Shown: in pieces, positions 1 through 5,126 of the stretch
Position numbering within the stretch: position 1 is the stretch's first letter
Layout of the letters: each line of letters starts with the position of its first letter
Assembly (NCBI GenBank): GCA_025359585.1
Contig: JANYFX010000693.1
Span: 1-5,126, forward strand
DNA length: 5,126 nucleotides
Direction of reading: 5' to 3'
From: Rhizobacter sp.
GTDB taxonomy: Bacteria; Pseudomonadota; Gammaproteobacteria; Burkholderiales; Burkholderiaceae_C
Position numbers and translations under genes: made by a program
The notes under the pieces: generated by a model
The model's database searches: none
The model's input: only the letters and a program-made list of their open reading frames with translations
What the model was told of the DNA's origin: nothing

Positions 1-277
1 CGCCATGATCGAGCGCGACTTGGTACGCAGCATCGACCAGCGCACGATTGCCAGCCAGGAACGCGACCATCTGACCATTTCCCGGCGCATGAGCCGCTTC
101 GTCGTAGGGCTTGCCGATGAGAAACAAGGGCCGTGGCCCGCCGGGGCTTTGCCAACCGGCCCAAGGACCGCTGTGATCGCAGAACCTTGGTTCGTTTCCA
201 AGGCACGCCATCAGCGCGCGATAGAACCCCAAAGCTCGCTCGAAGTCACTGACACCTGCGAAGACGTGTGAAAACAT
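1..277 (-). CDS. VOC (glyoxalase/bleomycin-resistance fold) protein, C-terminus cut by window edge
   Basis: Ninety-two codons of a minus-strand gene are visible from ATG 277 to the left edge; the C-terminal part is missing. The product starts MFSHVFAGVSDFERALGFYR, the beta-alpha opening of a VOC module: a His at residue 4 where these proteins often place a metal ligand, then a helix with the 'A..FY' signature at 15-19. Further on it has PGGPRPLFLIGKP (about 44-56) and PGNGQMVAFLA (about 64-74), typical of the small single-module VOC proteins of about 125 residues in proteobacteria. VOC enzymes act on diverse substrates (glyoxalase, dioxygenase, epimerase, resistance), so no reaction can be assigned. 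A GGGAG ribosome site (282-286) lies four bases before the ATG. It follows the RidA-family gene by 35 bases and is probably the last or a late gene of the same operon. The family call is firm; the function is unknown. Confidence 0.85.
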   Translation of the reverse strand, partial: MFSHVFAGVSDFERALGFYRALMACLGNEPRFCDHSGPWAGWQSPGGPRPLFLIGKPYDEAAHAPGNGQMVAFLAGNRALVDAAYQVALDHG

Positions 278-312
278 GAGTCTCCCGAAACGAGGTTGCG
301 ACGCTTGCATGA

Positions 313-777
313 CTACGCGCTCTTGACTTCGATGGTCGCCTTGAGAGTGAGTGGAACCCCGTTGCGCAGAGAGAAGACGCCGATGACCGAACGAGCGTGC
401 AAGCCCACGGGACCAAAGACTTCCACCAGCAGATCAGAGGCACCGTCCAGGACTTTTGCGTGGTCTTCAAAGTCGGCAGTGGTGCAGATCGAACCGTGGA
501 GTTCCACGACGCATGCGACCCTGTCCAGGGAGCCGAGTGCATTCTTCAGTGTGGCAAGCAGATCGATGCACGCGGAGCGCGCGAGTGCGTAACCTTGATC
601 CGTGGAATAGTCGCTCCCGAGTCGCCCTTTGGGCGGCGTGCCGTTGACCGGAAGGGGTGCTTTGCCCGACACAAAGAGCAGCTTGCCCGACTGGACCGTC
701 GTCGCGTAATTTCCCTTAGGGCCGCTTCCGGCTGGAAGATCGATGCCGAGGTTCTTGATTCGTTCGTCTGCATTCAT
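313..777 (-). CDS. RidA/YjgF-family protein (about 150-residue subgroup)
   Basis: This encodes 154 residues, from ATG 777 to TAG 313. The RidA/YjgF/UK114 fold is clear: GNYATTVQSGKLLFVSGKAP (22-41) is the first strand pair, a helix around 60-82 follows, then the strand VACVVELHGSI (87-97) and the terminal HARSVIGVFSLRNGVPLTL (127-145). Arg129 is at the position of the conserved Arg that binds the substrate carboxylate in RidA deaminases. The fold is a trimer with active sites between subunits; known members hydrolyse reactive enamine/imine intermediates, while others have unrelated roles. The MNADERIKNLGIDLP opening matches the longer subgroup, slightly longer than the roughly 128-residue E. 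coli RidA. The frame stays open upstream to 1161, but that extension overlaps the preceding gene and looks like shadow sequence. The ribosome site is weak (GAAAG, about 10 bases upstream), so the gene may depend on coupling to the gene 47 bases upstream. The family is secure; the substrate is unknown. Confidence 0.88.
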   Translation of the reverse strand: MNADERIKNLGIDLPAGSGPKGNYATTVQSGKLLFVSGKAPLPVNGTPPKGRLGSDYSTDQGYALARSACIDLLATLKNALGSLDRVACVVELHGSICTTADFEDHAKVLDGASDLLVEVFGPVGLHARSVIGVFSLRNGVPLTLKATIEVKSA

Positions 778-824
778 GTCGATGTGCTTTCGTGCTGTGA
801 GCAGCCTGCGCAGAAAAGACGGCG

Positions 825-1139
825 CTAGGCATCCGAGAGAATTTCGTGCGTGAGGTTGTCCACCACGACGGGGCTGTCGAAGAACGTGACCGTGGGGTCT
901 GTACCGTACTTCTCGCGCACGAAGGCCCTCCAACTTTCGGTGTACACGGCTTCGGCTTCGGCTCGGGAGTTCCACAGATAGATCCCGCCGGCTGTGTCCC
1001 CTTCTTGCCAGAGTACATAGACCTTGCGGACAAGCCCCGGCACGCCCTGATATTTCGGTGCTGTGCTCAGGAAGATCTTTCTTGCTTCGTCCCGCGTGAT
1101 GGGCTTCGGCAACCGGAACGTGGTGATGGCTGTGATCAT
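825..1139 (-). CDS. YdhR-like putative monooxygenase (ABM-type ferredoxin-like fold)
   Basis: This encodes 104 residues. The layout is that of a small alpha/beta-barrel dimer protein of the YdhR/antibiotic-biosynthesis-monooxygenase type: strand ITAITTFRLP (2-11), helix TRDEARKIFLSTAPKYQ (15-31), then GVPGLVRKVYVLWQEGDTAG (32-51). GGIYLWNSRAEAEAVY (51-66) closely resembles the 'GGIYLF' segment of E. coli YdhR, and a final strand-rich part TVTFFDSPVVVDN follows (about 83-95). Length agrees with YdhR (about 100). The family is named for cofactor-free monooxygenases, but most YdhR members have no shown reaction, so activity is only inferred. The start is well supported by AAGGAG at 1147-1152, seven bases before the ATG; it is the best ribosome site in the operon. 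It lies 82 bases after the ICL/PEPM gene and 47 before the RidA gene, on the same strand. Confidence 0.82.
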   Translation of the reverse strand: MITAITTFRLPKPITRDEARKIFLSTAPKYQGVPGLVRKVYVLWQEGDTAGGIYLWNSRAEAEAVYTESWRAFVREKYGTDPTVTFFDSPVVVDNLTHEILSDA

Positions 1140-1221
1140 TCGGACTCTCCTTCAGGGGCAATGGTGACTCAGTGCGCGGCGGCTGCGGTCAGGGGGCTTT
1201 GCGTGGCAACCGGGTTCGCTT

Positions 1222-2073
1222 TCATGTCGAACTCCGAGCGGAGAGGCCGAACAATCGGTTCAGTTCCAGGCCGCTCACGGCGGCCTTCGCATAAGAAGCC
1301 GTACCGTCGTCTCTCAGTTCGGTCGCCGCACGCAGGAACTCGCCGAATGCAGCACGCGCCAACGACCCACCCACGCTGACGCGCCGCACACCGAGCTGCG
1401 CCAGCTCGCGCGCGCCGAGCACCATGCCCGGCAGCCCGAGCAGCACGTTCACGGGGCGGTCCACCGAGCGCACGACGGTCGCGATGTCTTCCTGGCTCGT
1501 CAACCCCGGTGCGAACAGGACGTCGGCACCGGCGTCCTGGTAGGCCTGGAGCCGGCCGATGGTGTCCGCCAGATCGGGACGGCCGACGAAGTAGTTCTCG
1601 GCCCGGGCCGTCAGCGTGAAAGGGAACGGCAACGACCGTGCCGCTTCTGCTGCCGCTCGAATGCGCTCGGCGGCAAACTCGCGGGCATAGAGTGGGTCAT
1701 CGGGCCTGCCACGCGAGTCTTCGATGGAGCCACCCACCACGCCCGCTTCGGCGGCGAGCCGGATCGTCTTTGCGACTTCGTCCGGTGCATCGCCGAAGCC
1801 GTTCTCGAGGTCCGCACTGACCGGGAGGCTTGTGGCAGTGGCGATTTCTGCGAGATGCAGCAAGAGCAGATCGCGCGAGACGGAATTGTCAGAGCGCCCC
1901 ATTGAGAAGGCGTGTCCTGCGCTCGTGGTGGCCAGGGCCTTGAAGCCCAGGTGTGAGAGCAGGCGCGCGCTCCCGACATCCCACGGGTTCGGCACGACGA
2001 ACCCGTCGCGGGCAGCGTGCAGCGCGTGAAAGATCCTCGCCTTGTCGGATTGGGACGGCATGTCGGAGAGCAT
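1222..2073 (-). CDS. Isocitrate lyase/phosphoenolpyruvate mutase (ICL/PEPM) family enzyme
   Basis: This encodes 283 residues forming a TIM-barrel enzyme that makes or breaks C-C or C-P bonds next to a 2-oxo or hydroxy acid. FVVPNPWDVGSARLLSHLGF (25-44) is the usual first strand and helix. SADLENGFGD (86-95) carries the Mg-binding acidic pair (D88, E90). GGSIEDS (114-120) supplies E118, and TARAEN (155-160) the conserved Arg157. The gating loop after SIEDS is short (SRGRPDDPLY) and lacks the KKCGH/KRCGH catalytic Cys motif of true isocitrate and methylisocitrate lyases. It is therefore more likely a hydrolase, decarboxylase or other acid lyase of the family; the substrate is not predictable. 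Start ATG 2073 has AGGA (2081-2084) seven bases upstream. An in-frame ATG at 2163 would add a signal-like N-terminus but has no ribosome site; ATG 2061 is also possible. It sits 32 bases after the 46-codon ORF. Confidence 0.88.
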   Translation of the reverse strand: MLSDMPSQSDKARIFHALHAARDGFVVPNPWDVGSARLLSHLGFKALATTSAGHAFSMGRSDNSVSRDLLLLHLAEIATATSLPVSADLENGFGDAPDEVAKTIRLAAEAGVVGGSIEDSRGRPDDPLYAREFAAERIRAAAEAARSLPFPFTLTARAENYFVGRPDLADTIGRLQAYQDAGADVLFAPGLTSQEDIATVVRSVDRPVNVLLGLPGMVLGARELAQLGVRRVSVGGSLARAAFGEFLRAATELRDDGTASYAKAAVSGLELNRLFGLSARSST

Positions 2074-2105
2074 TTTCAAGTCCTGTGAGTCGGCGGTCAT
2101 CGGCA

Positions 2106-2246
2106 TCAGGAACAGAACGACTGAAGCAGCAGCCAGGACGCAATGTTCTCGGGCGCGAGCCATGCTTCAAAAACCGAGAGGCAGGCTGCCAGAAACAGCA
2201 GTACCGACAAGCATGTCTTCCAACGAACGGCGACACGCCATCTCAT
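2106..2246 (-). CDS. Possible 46-residue hydrophobic miniprotein, translationally coupled to the MFS gene
   Basis: ATG 2246 overlaps the MFS stop as ATGA, and the frame runs 46 codons to TGA at 2106. The product begins MRWRVAVRWKTCLSVLLFLA, continues into ACLSVFEAWLAP, and ends in WLLLQSFCS. It has a basic N-terminus (four Arg/Lys in ten residues), one likely membrane segment at about 12-30, and a second hydrophobic stretch at the C-terminus. A GGAG (2254-2257) lies seven bases before the ATG. The start overlap, ribosome site, charge distribution and position between two operon genes all suggest a real small membrane protein, perhaps partnering the transporter. Alternatively it is chance: the frame is short, and its last 58 bases coincide with another open frame leading into the ICL/PEPM gene. 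I do not recognise a family. Confidence 0.5.
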   Translation of the reverse strand: MRWRVAVRWKTCLSVLLFLAACLSVFEAWLAPENIASWLLLQSFCS

Positions 2247-3517
2247 GCGGACGCTCCGGCAAGTGCCGGCCGCCGCAGTTCGCGGTCATCGATGGGCCAG
2301 TGAAGCCCCGCCGCGACCACGCCCAGAACCACGGCGCAGAGCCATATCAGATCGTAGGACCTGGTGACTTCGAAGAGGTAGCTGCCCATCCAGACGCCGA
2401 GAAACGATCCCAGCTGGTGGCCAAAAAAGACGAAGCCGAAGAGCGTGGTGATGTAGCGCACCCCGAAGACCTGGGAGACCAGGCCATTGGTCAGCGGTGC
2501 GGTGCCCAACCAGACGAAGCCCATCACTGCGGCAAACACATAAAGGCTGATCGGAGTCAGCGGCAACAGAACGAACAGCGCCATCGCTGCAGTGCGCGCC
2601 AGATAGATGCCGGCCAGCAGATGTTTTCTGCGAAGGCGTGCACCCAGCAGGCCGAAGTAATAGGTTCCGAAGACATTCGCCAGCGCGATGATGGCCAGTG
2701 CGGTGACGGCATGGGTGGGCGCCATTCCCTTGTCGAGCAGATAGGCCGGCAGGTGGGTGGCGACGAACGCGAGCTGAAAGCCGCACGCCAGAAAGCCGAG
2801 GTTGAGCATCCAGAAGCCGGGGTGGCTGAAGGCCTCGCGCAGCGCAGCAGAAAGCGGCAGGTTCGCCTCGGTGGGCGCCAGCACCTCGCTCGGACTCCGC
2901 AGTGGGAAGGCGAGTGGAATCACGAGCGCCATGACAATGGCCAACGCGAGCAAGGCGCCACTCCAACCCCAGGTGCTCAACACCTGCTGCACTGCGGGCA
3001 CCATCGCAAACTGCGCAAGACCGCCGATGGCGCCCGACAGCCCGAGCGCCCAGCTTCGCCGCTCGGGTGCCACCCGCCGGCTGAGCGCGCCGTACACCGC
3101 GCCGAAGGTGGTTCCGGACAGGCCGATCCCGACGCACACGCCCGCAGCCCAGACAAACCCGGCGGGCGTGTCGGCATGGACCATGAAATACAAGCCTGCG
3201 GCGTAGAACATCAGGCCCCCGACGATCACCCTGGCCGAGCCGAACCGGTCGGCGATCATGCCGGTGAACGGCTGCGCGACGCCCCAGGTGAGGTTCTGGA
3301 TCGCCATGGCGAACCCGTAGGTCTCGCGAGACCAGCCCCGGTCCATCGTGACGGGCAGCAGGAAGAGCCCCTGCACATGGCGCACGCCCAAGGCCAGCCC
3401 CATGACGATCCCGCCGGCCAGCACCACGACCCACGCTTGCTGCCACCAGACGGCACGCGGTACCGCCGACTGGGTTGCGTCGGCGGCGTCTGGGCGAGAG
3501 GATGGAACAGTTTTCAC
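2243..3517 (-). CDS. Major facilitator superfamily (MFS) transporter
   Basis: This encodes 424 residues and about twelve membrane segments, the usual MFS size. After a soluble N-terminus of about 25 residues, the first helix is WVVVLAGGIVMGLALGV. The loop between helices 2 and 3 carries GMIADRFGSARVIVGG (about 86-101), a good version of the MFS 'G..aDR.G.r' signature. A hydrophilic central loop (about residues 205-225, LRSPSEVLAPTEANLPLS) separates the halves. The RGWSRETYGFAMAIQNLTWG segment resembles carriers of the OFA/monocarboxylate-like group, so a small organic anion is a reasonable guess for the cargo, but this is inference. GTG 3517 is preferred because GAAAAGG (3524-3530) is six bases upstream. 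A longer form from GTG 3541 adds eight residues but has no ribosome site. The gene is first in the minus-strand operon, 117 bases from the divergent LysR gene. Confidence 0.9.
   Translation of the reverse strand: MKTVPSSRPDAADATQSAVPRAVWWQQAWVVVLAGGIVMGLALGVRHVQGLFLLPVTMDRGWSRETYGFAMAIQNLTWGVAQPFTGMIADRFGSARVIVGGLMFYAAGLYFMVHADTPAGFVWAAGVCVGIGLSGTTFGAVYGALSRRVAPERRSWALGLSGAIGGLAQFAMVPAVQQVLSTWGWSGALLALAIVMALVIPLAFPLRSPSEVLAPTEANLPLSAALREAFSHPGFWMLNLGFLACGFQLAFVATHLPAYLLDKGMAPTHAVTALAIIALANVFGTYYFGLLGARLRRKHLLAGIYLARTAAMALFVLLPLTPISLYVFAAVMGFVWLGTAPLTNGLVSQVFGVRYITTLFGFVFFGHQLGSFLGVWMGSYLFEVTRSYDLIWLCAVVLGVVAAGLHWPIDDRELRRPALAGASA
2256..2269 (-). promoter_or_regulatory. Small hairpin covering part of the miniprotein ribosome site
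   Basis: In the minus-strand mRNA, CCGGC and GCCGG pair around the loop ACTT. The 3' arm contains the first two bases of the GGAG ribosome site (2254-2257) of the 46-codon ORF starting at 2246. It lies inside the last codons of the MFS gene, so ribosomes translating that gene would open it. This is consistent with translational coupling but is a five-pair stem and could be chance. There is no U-run, so it is not a terminator. Confidence 0.3.
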
Positions 3518-3520
3518 CAG

Positions 3521-3569
3521 GAACCTTTTCTTGTGTCTCACACCGGCATCGGGGCGAGGTTCAAGGTTC
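3521..3569. repeat. Three AGGTTC-type hexamers and a TGTG/CACA dyad in the operon leader
   Basis: AGGTTC occurs twice in tandem (3557-3562 and 3564-3569) and once inverted as GAACCT (3521-3526), the last overlapping the MFS ribosome site. Between them is the perfect dyad TGTG-TCT-CACA (3532-3542). All lie between the predicted -10 and the MFS start, where bound protein or mRNA structure could block expression. These are short motifs and their function is unproven. Confidence 0.25.
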
Positions 3570-3571
3570 GC

Positions 3572-3600
3572 ATTACAGGATTTCTGCGCCTGTGCTTCAA
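3572..3600 (-). promoter_or_regulatory. Sigma70-like promoter for the MFS-to-VOC operon
   Basis: On the minus strand TTGAAG (3595-3600) is followed, after exactly 17 bases, by TGTAAT (3572-3577). This matches the -35 consensus at four of six positions and the -10 at five of six. Transcription would begin near 3565, leaving a leader of about 48 bases before GTG 3517. The position in the divergent gap and the ideal spacer make it the best promoter candidate in the window. A plus-strand promoter for the LysR gene was not clear; TTCAAT at 3596-3601 is a weak -10 candidate with no good -35. Confidence 0.6.
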
Positions 3601-3620
3601 TCGATCTTTTCGTCGCACAG
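3590..3620. promoter_or_regulatory. Inverted repeat, possible LysR operator
   Basis: CTGTGC (3590-3595) is repeated as its reverse complement GCACAG (3615-3620) with 19 bases between. It overlaps the -35 of the minus-strand promoter and reaches upstream of it, where LysR-type activators commonly bind. A second short inverted repeat, CAGC-ATGC-GCTG (3618-3629), abuts it, just before the LysR start. Six-base arms are short for a regulator site, so this is a candidate only. Confidence 0.3.
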
Positions 3621-3634
3621 CATGCGCTGCAGGA

Positions 3635-4578
3635 ATGTCACTCCCACTCGTTCGCCTCTCCTCTCTGGACTTGATTCGTGGCTTCGTGGCGGTCGGGCGC
3701 CGCATGAGCATCACGCTCGCATCACAGGACCTGTGCCTGACCCAGTCGGCGGTCAGCCGGCAGATCAATGCGCTGGAAGAGCAGCTGGGTGTGAAGCTGC
3801 TGGTCCGCGGCTACCGCTCGATTTCCTTCACGGCAGAGGGTGAGCGTCTGTTCCGCAGCGCAGACGGCGCGGTGCAGCAACTGCAGGACGTGATGGGTGA
3901 AATCCACACGACGGGCGTGCTCAGGCCGGTGATGCTGAGCGCGAGCATCGGAGTCACGGGGCTGTGGCTGCTGCCTCGACTGAGCCGGTTCCAGAAGCGC
4001 CATCCTGGCGTGGACCTCCGCGTCTCGGCCAACAACCGGGTGGCCGATCTGCGCAGCGACGGGATCGACCTCGCGATCCGCTACACCACGCCTTCGTTGG
4101 CGCCTGAAGGATCCACGCGGCTGTTCGGCGAATCCATTGCGCCCGTCGCGCACCCTTCTCTGGGCCTCAAGTCTTTGCGCTCGGCTCAGGCCTTGTCGAA
4201 GCAGTCGCTGCTGGAGTTCGACAACCCGACGCATCCCTGGTTGCAATGGGGCGACTGGCTCAGTGCGATGGGTTGGGCGGACGTCAAACACCAGGGTGTC
4301 CTGCATTTCAACCAGTACGACCAGGTGATCCAGGCGGCGTTGGATGCTCAGGGTGTCGCGCTGGGAAGGCTCGAGCTGATCCAGCCCTTGCTCGACGATG
4401 GAAGGCTGGTGCTTCTGCCCCGCCCGCGCACAGGGCCGAGACGGCACACGCCTACTGGCTCATCCGTGCCAACGAGCATCCGCGGGCAGACGTGCGCCGC
4501 GTGGCGGAATGGATCGAGATCGAAGCGCGAAGCTCCAGCGAGGTCGTTCAGCCTGCCGCAAGAAAATCGCCTCGCTGA
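3635..4578 (+). CDS. LysR-family transcriptional regulator with apparent C-terminal frameshift
   Basis: A winged helix-turn-helix at about residues 8-67 contains TQSAVSRQINALEEQLGVKL (36-55), the classic LysR recognition region. The effector-binding domain starts near 94 (MLSASIGVTGLWLLPRLSRF) and includes DGIDLAIRYT, as in GcvA-like members. From about residue 263 the frame no longer looks like LysR and runs on to 4627 (330 residues), entering the opposite gene. The expected ending is in the next frame: AETAHAYWLIRANEHPRADV and on to TGA 4576-4578. One missing C in the run at 4423-4425 would restore PRPAHRAETAH and give about 314 residues; the coordinates given assume that repair. It may be a sequencing error or a real lesion. 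Start ATG 3635 fits the family N-terminus, though its AGGA is directly adjacent to the ATG. Divergent to the operon, it is its likely regulator, the usual LysR arrangement. Confidence 0.82.
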
Positions 4579-4580
4579 AG

Positions 4581-5126
4581 CTACTCCGGCGGACGCCACT
4601 TGCGAACGTCGGCATCGGCGGGCATGACCGTGCTGCCATCGATGTAGCGGTGATCCTTGACGATCCCGCGGCCTGCCCGGAGCGAGGTCGTGCCGACAAA
4701 GGTTCCCATCGTGGATTGGTGGTCGATGCCACGGTAGGTGATGGTGCCGAGCGGCGTATCGACCTCCAGTTCCCGGAACGCGGCGATGAGCCGCTCGGTG
4801 TCGGTGCTTCCGGCCTTCCTGATCGCCGTGGCGATCGATTTCAGAGATGAGTATCCGATGACCGACCCCAGCCCGGGATGGTCGTTCCAGCGCTTTTGGT
4901 ACGCGAGCATGAACCGGTCGTGCTCGGCTGTCTTGATGCTGTACCAAGGGTATGCGGTCACCACCCACCCCTCTGGCGCATCTTCGCGGAGAGGGTCGAG
5001 ATATTCCGGCCAGCCCGACAACATCGACACGACGGAGCGGCCGTTGAACAGTGCTCGCGTGTTTCCCTCGCGGACGAACTTGGCGAGGTCCGATCCGAAC
5101 AGTGCGTTGAAGATGGCATCCGGCTT
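4581..5126 (-). CDS. ABC transporter periplasmic substrate-binding protein (LivK/Peripla_BP_6 type), N-terminus beyond window
   Basis: The last 181 codons of a minus-strand gene are visible, open to the right edge and ending at TAG 4581. KPDAIFNALFGSDLAKFVRE at the edge is the 'where is the next ligand' strand-helix of type I periplasmic binding proteins. VVTAYPWYSIKTAEHDRFML (about 54-73) and the segment FMLAYQKRWNDHPGLGSVIGYSSLKSIA are the hinge-proximal 'F...Y...P......Y.a...la.Ai..ag' signature. LIAAFRELEVDTPLGTITYR and the DHQSTMGTFVGTT segment are the C-terminal lobe features of branched-chain amino acid/amide/urea-type binding proteins. Ligand specificity cannot be told from this half. 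The signal peptide would lie outside the window. It is convergent with the LysR gene and probably belongs to an ABC transporter operon to the right, separate from the MFS unit. Confidence 0.88.
   Translation of the reverse strand, partial: KPDAIFNALFGSDLAKFVREGNTRALFNGRSVVSMLSGWPEYLDPLREDAPEGWVVTAYPWYSIKTAEHDRFMLAYQKRWNDHPGLGSVIGYSSLKSIATAIRKAGSTDTERLIAAFRELEVDTPLGTITYRGIDHQSTMGTFVGTTSLRAGRGIVKDHRYIDGSTVMPADADVRKWRPPE

Noticed and set aside
778..1161. N-terminal extension of the RidA-family protein up to 1161
   Set aside because: It overlaps the well-supported YdhR-like gene in another frame, and the RidA family starts at about MNADE.
846..1379. 177-codon plus-strand frame
   Set aside because: Antisense across two convincing minus-strand genes, with no recognisable domain or ribosome site.
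2286..3446. 386-codon minus-strand frame inside the MFS gene
   Set aside because: Arg/Gly/His-rich shadow in another frame; the MFS frame has clear membrane helices and signature motif.
3518..3541. GTG 3541 as the MFS start
   Set aside because: It adds only eight residues, lacks a ribosome site, and would place the GAAAAGG site of GTG 3517 inside the coding sequence.
2042..3634. Long plus-strand open frame running into the LysR gene, giving an apparent 861-residue protein
   Set aside because: It lies antisense to the whole MFS gene, is rich in His, Gln, Arg and Pro without any domain, and results from high GC at codon third positions of the real gene. Only the part from 3635 looks like protein.
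3722..4447. 241-codon minus-strand frame opposite the LysR gene
   Set aside because: Gln/Arg-rich antisense shadow; the plus strand encodes clear LysR domains here.

Overview
The window reads as a GC-rich (roughly 60% or more), gene-dense bacterial chromosome segment. Codon use and the style of the proteins (a LysR regulator of the GcvA-like type, an MFS carrier, an ICL/PEPM-family enzyme, and a branched-chain-amino-acid-type ABC binding protein) suggest a betaproteobacterium, probably Burkholderiales/Comamonadaceae. That assignment is inference; no rRNA or other marker gene is present.

Positions 1-3517 hold a tightly packed unit on the minus strand. In transcription order it contains an MFS transporter, a possible 46-codon membrane miniprotein that overlaps the transporter stop (ATGA), an isocitrate lyase/PEP mutase-family enzyme, a YdhR-like antibiotic-biosynthesis-monooxygenase-fold protein, a RidA/YjgF-family protein, and a VOC (glyoxalase-fold) protein cut by the left edge. 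Gaps are -4, 32, 82, 47 and 35 bases, and most genes have a good Shine-Dalgarno, so this looks like one operon.

Positions 3518-3634 form a compact divergent control region. It carries a good sigma70-like promoter for the minus-strand operon and several short inverted or direct repeats that could be operators. On the plus strand at 3635 a LysR-family regulator begins. Its C-terminal part is displaced by an apparent one-base deletion near 4423. With the frame restored it would stop at 4578, two bases from the stop of the convergent gene. Positions 4581-5126 hold the C-terminal 181 codons of a minus-strand periplasmic binding protein (LivK/Peripla_BP_6 type), whose start lies beyond the right edge.

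Taken together, this looks like a LysR-controlled uptake-and-catabolism cassette. The MFS protein would import a small, probably acidic, substrate. The ICL/PEPM enzyme would act on a 2-oxo or hydroxy-carboxylate C-C bond. The RidA, YdhR and VOC proteins would handle reactive intermediates. The substrate cannot be read from the sequence. No RNA gene, insertion sequence, CRISPR array or strong intrinsic terminator was found, and with the genes below no stretch above 300 bases is left without a gene.
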